A program made the position numbers and the translations under genes. This document shows, piece by piece, positions 24,411 through 34,718 of a DNA stretch of 64,000 nucleotides. This DNA is from Amaranthus tricolor (lineage: Eukaryota > Streptophyta > Magnoliopsida > Caryophyllales > Amaranthaceae): contig NC_080049.1 of NCBI RefSeq assembly GCF_026212465.1, positions 36,000,885-36,064,884 on the forward strand, given 5' to 3'. Under the pieces are notes generated by a model that worked only from the letters and a program-made list of their open reading frames with translations, ran no database searches and was not told the origin of the DNA. How positions within the stretch are numbered: the stretch's first letter is position 1; each line of letters begins with the position of its first letter.

Positions 24411-24602
24411 TTTTATTTTTTTATTTTTTAAGGTCACGTGATAGTCAACGGTTAATTTTAACGGTCAAATGCAAAAAACCGTTATAAGGTAGTCTTTTGC
24501 AAAGAAATGTATTATATAAGGTAGTTTTTTGCAAAAAATTTTAGATAATGTAGTTTTTTGCAAAGAGGGGTATAGAATAGGTAGTTTATTGTAATTTTCT
24601 CT
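23727..24602. mobile_element. TIR element filled by a giant (AAT)n/(ATT)n array
   Basis: The left TIR (from about 23722: AGAGAAAATTATAATAAACT, then ACCTATTCTATACCCCTCTT) and the right TIR (ending near 24602: GTAGTTTATTGTAATTTTCT) are inverted matches over about 75 bp, including tandem TTTGCAAAAAACTAC modules. Flanks share AATTTTT (just before 23722 and just after 24602), a possible target duplication. The interior is ~600 bp of (AAT)n that switches to (ATT)n near 24020, i.e. a second, microsatellite-made inverted repeat, with TTTTTATTTTTC interruptions in a ~120-bp duplication. A short unique patch with TCACGTGATAGTCAACGG lies at 24432-24470. The Ile-, Tyr- and Leu-only frames are artefacts of the array. 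Confidence 0.75.
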
Positions 24603-24609
24603 AATTTTT

Positions 24610-27600
24610 ATTGTATCTATAATTCCATGGTTAAGAGGCCCACGACCCCAATGGACTTCATTTATGGGCAAATGGTAGAATCGATCTCTTATCAAAATTA
24701 GAGAAAAAGAAAAAGAATTTGGTTCCTAAAATATTTTTTTGACTTTTAATCTGATATAAGTCTTAATTTTATAAAATGTATTTAAAGTTTGTTTTTTGCT
24801 TCATAGGAGTCGTTTAATGATTATGTAACACTTATTTTTTTTTTTTTTTAAATTCTCTTACTATGAGTTGATAAATTAGAAAGATTTAAGTGGTAAACAC
24901 TACTAGTAGAGTTAAAGTTTAACATAACAAATCTAAAACACACACATCATGCATCATGATAATCCTGTTGCTGGTATATTGACTTTGTAATTTTCTGCCA
25001 GATCATATAGATAGAAAAAATAAAAAGATTTGGGCTCCCACCCTTAGATTACAAGACACCCATTATGTTATTTACCTTTTTATCTTTTTTAGTTTTACAT
25101 AAAAAGTCTTTTGGCTAGTCCTTTTTTTTTGGTGAAACTATGCTCTCACAAATTCAAAAGTAGGAAGACAGTTAAGCTTGATTAGTCATTGATTAGAACA
25201 TCTCAATATGATATAATTACTCTAATAAGAAATTATGTGGAAAAATTAGAGAATTAAGTCTTATTTCAATCGAAGTAAATATCACTTTTCTCAGCTAATT
25301 ATTTAGAACTTAATTTTCATATAGTCCTTTTATTCTCTCGGTCTACTCTGTTATAATAAAAAAAATTTAAAAATAAAGATTAGATGAACTTTTCATTACT
25401 CGTACTATTTCCACGCACTAGTATGAATAAAATTTGGTTGAAATTTGATCAACCTTTTTCATCGAAAATAATTTGATAAATAGCAAAACTTTAGTTAGAT
25501 CATTTTATCATTTTTACTCTGTTTAATCTGATATTTTAAATTTTGACTTTTTCGCATTATTTTACATTTGAATTTAAAAACAGGCTAAAAAAGAAAGAGA
25601 ATAATTAATCTTTTAAATCAAACGCCTTTCACAATATTTAAAAAAAAAATTCTTAACCACTTGGAGTATTTCTAATATGTGGTTATATTAATGAGTCAAA
25701 AGTTATATTTAAGGCATAGGCATAGGCGCATAGGATATAACTTTATTAGCTTCTTATTATTCTATACGATATGTTCTCTAAATGAAATAGCCACATTATA
25801 TCCTATCGACACAACCGATCAAAGATAAAGCAATTTATTATCAGATATATTCTCTTTATTATTTTATTGTCCAATTTACACTTGTAAGTAGTATTCGACC
25901 ACGTCGTGATCATAAAGCATACTTCTATTTGATTTGAATTCACTTTGACATTCCTCCACACTTTTAATAAGTGACATTATATATGACTTCATCAACAAAG
26001 ATGCCACTTAATTTGACTCCTTTTTCTTCCTTTATTTCTCAATTCTTTATTTATAGCTCCGCACTACTATATCTAAATTTTAATTACATGCACCCACTCC
26101 TTGTAACGAGGCACTGTCTCTTAGAGAAACAACTTCAAAACAACAAGAAATTCACATTCTTATTTTCTCTTTAATGTATATTAATTGGGCTATTTAGTTC
26201 ATATATCTAATACATCTCTCGAAGAGACCGTCTTTCACTACAATTTGTGAATTATACTCCCTCCTATTCAGCTTATGTGTCCTATTTCCTTTTATGGTTT
26301 AGTCACCTTAATTGTCCCATTTCTATTTTTGGTATGGATTTTTGACTTTTATGCTCTTAGTTACTTTATCTTATTTTCAATTATACCCTCAATTACCCAT
26401 ACTAATTTTCCTCCCTTACATTAAAAAACTCATAATACTACTCTATTTCCTACCCTAAGGATCCCACTTTTGACTCTCTTTAAAATCCGTGATAAGTCAA
26501 ATGGGACTCCTAAGGTGAATAGGAGGGAGTATGTTTTTTCTATTATAATATATAATATTATAAAGATATGGACAATTATCAATGTAATTAAAGATATAAT
26601 GGCTAAATGGAGTATATTAGACTTTTACATATATTATTAATCAGATTTGCATATTGATGATTAATGTATTACTTGAACATGAGCATTGTATATGTTCTTA
26701 TATATGATGTATATTACATAATTTAATGAATATTTATTTAAAATGATCTGTATGTAACTTGTAAGGACAAAACTTTATCACGTTATTAAGCCAATAATAT
26801 TGAGTATTTTCTAATTCTATACCGAATTTAATTCCTCATAATTATCTATTAATAAAACAAATTGTATTTAAAAGTAAACCAAATATGTGGTGTAAAGGGC
26901 CTTATGGCTTATAGTGTTGTTTCCCTCATTCTTGGGAATCATGCTCCTCATTTTGGCAGTTATTCCCACACGATAACGAACATTTGTTAATTACCATTTA
27001 CCTACGCCACTATTTCTTGACTTTTGCCTTTCACTTTATTTGATGTTTTTACATCTATGTATGATTAATTACTTCCTCCCTTTCAAATTACTTGGTCCAA
27101 ATTAATTTTTGCATTATTCATCATTCTATTATAATTTATATATTTTGGTTATTATACGACAAAAAAAACATAGTCATGTGAAATATAGTTTTATTCGTCT
27201 CATCACATATTTTTCTTATATCAAATTTTTATAATTTTTAATTATATATAACTTTAAATATAAATAATTGATTCAATTAATGTAAATAGGAAGAATATTT
27301 CAGCATGAATGATATCAAACTACAATACTACTTGAAACTCTAAATCCTCAAATTCTGTATGGTACTTTTATGTAAAATATTGGGATGTTATCAAAACAAA
27401 TAATACTGATCATCACTTAAATTGTTATGAATTTGTTACATTATTTTAATTTTTATCTAGTTTTGCTTGCAATAAATCAAAATTTAAATATAATTACTAT
27501 TTTGGAGTCAATCTGCTGTTGGGATAACTAATTATTATAAGACTACGTAGTCATATTATATATCTACATTTAAATGCTTAGTCAAATGAATTAAAGAAAA

Positions 27601-29600
27601 TTCATTACAATACAAATACAGATATAGGACAATAAATAAGAAAGTTTCATATAAGAAAATGAAAAGTTACATATAAATTACATTTATTTTTTACTGATTT
27701 CCTCCTACGTAAATGAATAATTTAGAAAAGCATATGTTGACATAATGGTTAAAGACTTTTTTAATTGTTATGAATTATAAGAGATGTTTAATTCGCACAA
27801 CCTACAACAAGATTAATCCTCCTTTCTCACTTGCATTTAGTGGATTATTTGTTTATCTTTACCTAAAAAGTGTCATGATTCACTTTCTTAAACACAAATG
27901 TAACAAATTTACCAAGATATAATCCTTCAATTACAAACATATGTATTTGGTCCATACATGCTCCAAACAGATCGACGACCTGATCTTTTACCGATCTTGT
28001 AATCGAATGTAACTCTTATATGAATTTAAACTGAAATTAAAATTATGTAAAAATCAATTTGGACAAAAAATTTAATTTTGAACATATTCAAAATAATTGA
28101 CCTAAATTGACCAAATAATCAGAATAAAAACCTCCACATCTCTTTACTTTTGCACAAATATAAAGAAAGAAACTATAAGTTGAATAGTTGACAAATATTA
28201 ATTAAAGTCTGAGAAATTTTTTGAAGTAGGCTTAATGAACTGATTTATAAGCAAATTGAACACTTATGATTTCATGAGAACAACTAGTCCATTAAGTTTT
28301 TTTTTTAAAGAATAGAATAATTAAGTAAATGAAAAACAATTTTTTTAGTTTTTTTTAAAACTAATGACGGGCCAGCCTATATTAAGCCGTCTCATAATGA
28401 GACGGTCTTAAATAAGAATTTGTCAAATGAGAAAATTGATGAAAACCCAAAAATTTTTGCTAAGTTTGGGCTCTCCATATCTTACATGCATGGCCGTTGT
28501 ATTAGCGCATAATATAAGTTTAGTTCCGGCCTTTTCCTTGTATAACAAATTGGGCTGGCTCAAATATAAACCTGAATACATTGACCTAAAATTAATGTAT
28601 GTGTGGGAATCAGATTTCACGAGACTTGAATGGACATCTCAACCACAAATTCTTGTATTGAGGCGATCACTCAAGTAATTTTTTTTGAATAAGTGTATAT
28701 AAAATGCACAAAATCTTAAATGAAATGGTTTTATGATGAGACTATTTTTATTGGACTGACCTATTTCCATTTAGTCTTTTTAAGTGATCAATTACAATTA
28801 AAAAGTGATCAATTAGAAAAATACACTAATTATACGAGCCCCTCTTATAAGAAAACATGCTCACAAAAAACGAGCTGAATAAACTCTTAACAATTGGATG
28901 ATTAAAATAAAAAAACAAATTCCTACTTAAGGCGATTCTTTGTATGACAGTCTTAGATTGAGATTAATAACCCATTCATTGTTCAAAACATCAACTTTTG
29001 TAGTTAATATTCATTTTTTTGAATTTGGACTTCTTATATGTACTTCCTCACTAGTCGAGATGGTCACATATAAGGTTACTTAATTGGAAATAGACATATA
29101 TATATATATATATTGATAATTTTGTATATTCATGAAAAATCATATTTAAATTTTTTATTTCGTATGAAATATTTCAAACGTAGCCAAAAAAACAAACAAA
29201 GAAGTATAAAATAAGTTTAGTAAATGACTTTTGCCAAAACCACAAAGTTGCTAAAAGTACCTTTAACATTAGCTTTTGGCCCACATATTCTCTAATGCAC
29301 AATTAACAACTAATTTTTACTAAATCTCTTCAAAATATATATTTAACAAAAATAATTTTATACAGAACATAAAAATCAATATCATCAACCGCTCAAACAA
29401 ATTAACTAAATCAACCAACATATATCCAAATAACCTCTAGCTTCCTAGGTTAACATTTCCAAAAGATAAACACAAACATCAATCACACATATATTATTCT
29501 ATTAGATGTTGACACACCAATAACAAGATCAACAAATGTTTAATTATTTGTACAAATTTGAATTAACTACATACTAATACACGATACATACACAACTTTT
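24610..29600. other. Five-kb AT-rich intergenic region with MITEs
   Basis: No gene recognised on either strand. Contains a Stowaway-like MITE (26257-26529), a MITE of the ACGAATCAAA type (about 27064-27300), GAGACGGTC-type sequence at 26222-26235, 28370-28425 and 28920-28955, and (TA)n at 29097-29113. The patch 26885-27060 is less AT-rich without coding signal. The open frame at 28427-28678 is not family-like and lies inside GAGACGG-bounded repeat. Confidence 0.45.
26257..26529. mobile_element. Stowaway-like MITE
   Basis: 273 bp, TIR CTCCCTCCTATTCA with its inverse GTGAATAGGAGGGAG at the right end, flanked by TA on both sides (26255-26256 and 26530-26531). Internal sequence is AT-rich and non-coding. 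Confidence 0.85.
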
Positions 29601-29605
29601 ACTGA

Positions 29606-29690
29606 GAGTGAAGTGATAGTCTAGTGGTTAAATATTTTATCTTTTAAATTTGAGATCTCGGTATTAAATTACACATTCAAACATAAGATT
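29606..29690 (+). repeat. tRNA-like (SINE-type) fragment
   Basis: TAGTCTAGTGG (29617-29627) fits the RNA polymerase III A-box consensus exactly. About 25 bp downstream, TTTGAGATCTCGG is a degenerate B box. No cloverleaf can be folded convincingly, so this is a tRNA-derived repeat and not a tRNA gene. It overlaps the 3' end of the minus-strand F-box gene. Confidence 0.45.
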
Positions 29691-30828
29691 TTGCTACAAA
29701 TTTGAGATTTCTAGAATTCATTGCCTTTTGCAAATTAGCTATTCCTACACTACTGCAGCTCAATGCCATTCTTTCTCCTAATTTGCTTTCATCATTTAAC
29801 ACCAAATTCTTTACACTCCCCCATTTGCATTTTTTTTCATTAATTTCACAAAATATAATCTCAGCTGGATTTGAAGTGTTGTACAAATAAAAGAAATCTT
29901 TAGTAGCTAATAATGTAATTGAAGATAAGAAATAACAATCCTCTCCTTTCAATTTCTCCAATAATTCAATTGGAATCTCCCCAATTTCATCAAACTCTAT
30001 AACTTGGGAGTCAATTTTCCAAATTTTAAGGGTTAATACACTCTCTGGATTGCCCAGTAATCCGACGATAATTAGATCATCGCCAGAAAAACCAATGACT
30101 GAAAAATAGGCACTTGGATCTGGCTGTAAATCATACGGCCCCGACCAAGTCTTAGTCTTCGGGGTAAAAATGTGTGTTATACCAGATGCCTTTTCCATTA
30201 CGTACATCATTTGTTGGTTGGATGCAACTGAAAGCCATGTGGTAGTCGACGAGTTTTTAAAAGTAGTAGGCATGGATTTACATGTGAACCAATGTGATGC
30301 TTCCATGTCATACATCTCAACCGTAAGGGAATCATCCCAAAAACCCGTATTGCCGCCTGCTACGATAACATAGGGCCCCACCACGACTATAATAGGATCC
30401 ACTCGCCATACATTCTTTGGCGGAGGGATATGTTGCCATACAAGATATAAAGAATCCATCGAAAAGAATAACCCTTCGGAAGAAAATTCATAAATGAGGG
30501 TAGATCCTAATGACTGAATGGGCGATATCTTTTTTATAGGATACGGTAAATGACATATTTCAACCCATGTATTTGATCGCGGATCAAAGGCATGGGTTGT
30601 AATTTTCTTGGCTAGGGAGGTTGTGTGAACCAAAAGCCAAGGCTTAACTTTATTAACATTAGATAAAGAAGATAAAACAGCAAATTTCCATGTTTTGGAC
30701 ACAAAAGATGCACAAACCAAATCAATAAGAGGAGTATGAGCAAATATTTTCTCTAATAGGTCTCCATGGAATAGAGATGCTTGATCTTTTTCTTCCTCCT
30801 TTGAGACTCCTATCTCAATGTTTTTCAT
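29677..30828 (-). CDS. Kelch-repeat F-box protein, KFB-CHS (At1g23390)-like
   Basis: Intronless, 383 residues from the ATG at 30828. The open frame extends 13 codons upstream but only from a GTG and through a hydrophobic leader-like stretch, so the ATG giving MKNIEIGVSKEEEKD is preferred. Residues ~17-57 form the F-box (LFHGDLLEKIFAHTPLIDLV, then SFVSKTWKFAV) that would bind SKP1/ASK in an SCF E3 ligase. The rest is a kelch-type beta-propeller: FDPRSNTWVEI, VWQHIPPPKNVWRVDPIIVV, VAGGNTGFWDDS, VEMYDMEASHWF, KTKTWSGPYDL. The order WQHxxPP-WRxDPIxxVVG and the C-terminal ACSxVG-type motif (here SCSSVGIANLQKA) match the Arabidopsis KFB that targets chalcone synthase for degradation. That substrate is inferred from resemblance only; other kelch F-box substrates remain possible. 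Confidence 0.85.
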   Translation of the reverse strand: MKNIEIGVSKEEEKDQASLFHGDLLEKIFAHTPLIDLVCASFVSKTWKFAVLSSLSNVNKVKPWLLVHTTSLAKKITTHAFDPRSNTWVEICHLPYPIKKISPIQSLGSTLIYEFSSEGLFFSMDSLYLVWQHIPPPKNVWRVDPIIVVVGPYVIVAGGNTGFWDDSLTVEMYDMEASHWFTCKSMPTTFKNSSTTTWLSVASNQQMMYVMEKASGITHIFTPKTKTWSGPYDLQPDPSAYFSVIGFSGDDLIIVGLLGNPESVLTLKIWKIDSQVIEFDEIGEIPIELLEKLKGEDCYFLSSITLLATKDFFYLYNTSNPAEIIFCEINEKKCKWGSVKNLVLNDESKLGERMALSCSSVGIANLQKAMNSRNLKFVAKSYV

Positions 30829-30829
30829 C

Positions 30830-32085
30830 TTGTTTGGGTATAGAAGTATAATGTATAGATATAACACAAGTTTGTAAACTTTGGTATATATTGATTAGAG
30901 GATACTAGGATGTATTTCTTTAGGTGCACAATGCTTCATTGATCCTTTTCACAATCATTTAATTGGTCCATACTCCTTACCATACCCATAACATACTCAA
31001 CATCTATGCTTTTATTTGGAAGATGTGAAATATAGACATTGGATTACAGGGACCCATTTGTGGATAAGAGGTGTGAATGGATAAAAGGTACTTTCTCCAT
31101 TTCTTTTTGATATTTTTTATTTTCATTTCAGGCAGTTTTTATTTGTTGCTAATTTAAAGAATTTTCTATATATATTAATTTTTTTGACAAAATTAGTCTT
31201 AGTCATCTCTAATTATAATTTCTTTAATGCTTATTTAACTCATATATTTTCCACTAATTTTATTTTAACTTTTTTATAATGCTTATAGTAATGTAGACTT
31301 ACCAACCTAAAACTAATAACATAATTTTTTAAAATATTATTTGCTACTAGAAAAACAAAAGCAAATATTATTAATTATCAATATAAAAAAAATATATTAA
31401 CATGAAAAACGTTTCTAACAGTTTAGAAGTACAAATTAAAAAATGAGAAAAATATAATAATCGACAGACCTGCATATAAGCTAATTAAAATAGACGTGTG
31501 AAAATTAATTAGTGGTCCTTGTATTTTGATTCACCTCTTTCACCCAACAAATTAAAATAGATGGGTCAACTACTCGTTTGTCTTGCAATTATTATGATAT
31601 ATATATGAAGAAAGAAATTTGGAACATAATTTTTCATAAATATGAAAAATAAAATATATTATATGAGTTTTTTTAATTTATTTTGATGTATATAAATTTA
31701 TATACTTTGACTTGTGATACATGGTTTTTATAATTTTTTATATCGTGTATTATTGCATTAATCCTCAGATTCTCTCTTCCATACACAAATTATTTATTTC
31801 TCTTAATTATTAGCTTATCAATTTTTTCTTAATCTATAAATACAAATTAATAAAATAATTAAAGAAACAAAGTGATATAAAAGTCAAAGCAACGCGTCCA
31901 ATGCCCATCAAAGAGAAGTAAAGAATTAAGGGGTAAAAATTTAGAGAAAGTAAATAATATCTTTACTCTTTATTTCACAACTCAAGTATTATTAAGGTCA
32001 TCCTAGTAATAAATAAATTGTGTAGCAAAATTAAAAGACCGTAAAAATTAAGAAAAAATTATCGTGAATAATACAATCTTTTACT
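30830..32085. other. F-box upstream region and intergenic DNA
   Basis: The first few hundred bases are the likely promoter and leader of the F-box gene. 31099-31460 contains a degraded MITE (TACTTTCTCCATTTCTTTTT start). No gene recognised in the rest. Confidence 0.4.
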
Positions 32086-32089
32086 CTTT

Positions 32090-32945
32090 TTCCTATAATA
32101 ATACCAATTTTTAATTAATTATAAATAATACCAACTTTGAACATTATTCTCCTCTAGCATCCATACAAGTTACCCAGCCCATTATTGTAGGTAATTAGGC
32201 CAAAAATAAAGAAAAATTAAACTATAGAAAAAAGAGAAAAAGATAAATTAAATAAAAACCCTCCCCTAATCCCTCCACACATTGCCACCCTATCCTCTCT
32301 ATTGTCGGCCACCCCCCATCCATCCCCCACATGCACGGCTTCCCCAACACTTCCCCCACGTGAGCAGCTACCACAACAACCGCACAACAACCGCATTTCC
32401 AATATATGTCCACCAAACACCTCCCTCCATTTTCGGTATTTAACGGTGGGTCTAGAATTAAGGGTAGGTTTATGTTTAAGGGTGGGTCTAGAATTAAGGG
32501 TAGGTTTATGTTTAAGGGTGGTTCTATGTTTAAGGGTGCGTTTGAAATATAGGGAGATGGTCTGAGTATGGTGGCGCGATGATCGGTGTGGGTCTGGTGG
32601 AGGACTGGAGGTTGCTGCTGCTGTAGGGAAGTGGTGTCTCTAGGAAGCTGCTAGGGTGGGGAAAGGGGAAAGGGAAAGAGAAGGGTTTGGTAAAAGGTGT
32701 GTGCCGCTTGGTTAAGTGGGGCAAGGTGGGGAGAGAGGGTTGCTGGGGAAAGGGCCGGTGGCTGCCGGGGTAGTGGCTGCTGGGGTGGGGCACTGATAGG
32801 GGAAAGGGAGAGTATAATTTTGTTTTTTTTTTTCTTTCATGCCAATTGACCTCTTTAACAGGTAATGAGTAATTTTGGATGTTAAAAGAAAATACAATAT
32901 TTAATTCGTATTATTTATAGTTAATCTATAGTTGGTATTACATTT
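32090..32945. mobile_element. TIR element with GC-rich centre
   Basis: The left end (about 32098-32170: AATACCAATTTTTAATTAAT ... AATACCAACTTTGAACATTA ... GCATCCATACAAGTTACCC) is mirrored by the right end (32850-32942, inverse reading AATACCAACTATAG, TATAAATAATACGAATTAAA, ACATCCAAAATTACTCATTA). The centre is unusually C/G-rich: pyrimidine-rich at 32260-32420 and purine-rich at 32560-32810, with a 36-bp direct repeat from 32446 (GTGGGTCTAGAATTAAGGGT...). The Pro/Ser-rich and Gly-rich open frames here are composition artefacts. No transposase. Confidence 0.55.
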
Positions 32946-34396
32946 TAAAGCGATTAATTAAAGGAATAAGATGATTATATAAACCTGTCTCATGGTGTAC
33001 GGTTTAATACAAAAAAATGTTGTACTAAAAAATTATTATAAAATTATCCTAGTATATTGAAAAATTTAAACAAAAAGGAGCATTATTTTGAGGAATAAAA
33101 ATCTAAATAGAGTAGTTGAAGGCAGATAGAAATTACTTCCTTCACCAACTCTCCTTGAATGTAATATGGTCCCAATTAATTCTTTGATCTTTATTCTCAT
33201 TTCTATCACTATTTTTTATTTATGACAATTGAGACATCACTTGATAACCTCGTGGATCAAAATTTTCTCAAGGGCCCATTTTAAAATGGTAGACTGCAAT
33301 TTCTATTTTTTAAATTTACTATTAAAAGTGACTTTTTTTTAAAAAATATCATTTTTAATAGTAAATTTAAAGGGAAAAGTAAATGCATATCCATTAGCAC
33401 ATCAAGATATAATTTTTTTTCTCAAATCACTATATAAAATTATAAAAATGCATCAGAATATTTTCCTTATATTAAAATCTATCTCAAAAATAGTTTTATT
33501 TCTCTATATAAGACAATCTATCCTTTTCTGGATACCAAAATCACCAATTGAGTTACGTTTTCTGTTTTTACAAGCAATTATATGTACTACTTAATAATTA
33601 TTAATGAATAGTGTAAGTAATTGGCACTTCATGTGCTCTCTTGAGAGACCGTCTTTTGTAAACACGGCTCTTAAAAGCCTAGCCTAAAATTGCTGCTGAA
33701 ATCAAAAAATAAACGCGCGTGTGTGAAGCGGAATATGAAAACTCACATAATATATTTAGAGTTATAACAACATTTATTTGGAGTTATAACATAATATAGT
33801 TAGTATTATACTAGCATATATTTGGGGTTATAATATAATTTATTTGAGGTTATAACATAATATATTTAAAGTTACAACAATATATATATTTGAGGTTATA
33901 ACATAATCTATATGGGGTTATAAGAACATATGTAACACCCGGATTTCCTCCCGTCCTTTACGGTTTTGGTTTCGTATTTCACCTGCACTTTCATGCATTT
34001 TCGCGTCTATGATAACAACCTATTACAAACTTACATTCTTTTGATTGATCGTTTTAACCAAGTTGTGTAATATTTACATGCTTTTGATTAGATGTTGAGC
34101 TATTTACATGCTTTTAATTGATTGTTTGAATCAATTGGTGTGATATTTACATGCTTTTAATTAGATGTTGAGCCAATTTAGGTGATTATAAATACTCGAA
34201 ATGAGATATGTATGAATATTTTGATAGATTGAGTATCCTTTTGTTAAAAGTGTCAATAAGGTCACAATCCTTGGGTCAATTTTGGAGCTCAGAATAGTTA
34301 AAACACCTTCTTGAGTTATTAGAAATACAAGTTTCCATGAATTGTACTCTTGTTACTCTAGTTTCGGGGACGAAACTCCTTTTAAGGGGGGTAGTC

Positions 34397-34679
34397 TGTA
34401 ACACCCTGAGATTTTCTGACGTCATTAATTAATATTTTAATGACTTTTGGGTATTTTATAATTATATTAAATTAATTTTGAAGTATTTTTAATAAATTTC
34501 TTTCGTATATGAATTTAAATATTAACATATATTTATATTAAAAAAATACGATTACGACTTCTAAATAAAGAGGTTTGAATCAAAATAATTATTTTATTGA
34601 AATGTGTGAGCACACGAAGGCGAGTCTCTTAGTTGAGTCTCGCAAGAAAATGAATTTAGATTTAATAAATAAATAAAAC

Positions 34680-34718
<39 letters not shown>

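Noticed and set aside
23761..24441. Poly-Ile, poly-Tyr and poly-Leu open frames
   Set aside because: They are translations of the (AAT)n/(ATT)n microsatellite in different phases and not genes.
28427..28678. 83-codon frame as a small gene
   Set aside because: Lies beside GAGACGGTC-type repeat ends, overlaps an equally long antisense frame and shows no family features.
29606..29690. tRNA gene
   Set aside because: A box fits, but the B box is degenerate and acceptor and anticodon stems do not form; better called a tRNA-derived repeat.
30829..30867. Upstream extension of the F-box protein
   Set aside because: Begins with GTG; the ATG at 30828 gives a conventional N-terminus.
32217..32897. Pro- and Gly/Val-rich frames
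   Set aside because: Purine/pyrimidine-biased centre of a TIR element; no family resemblance and overlapping frames on both strands.
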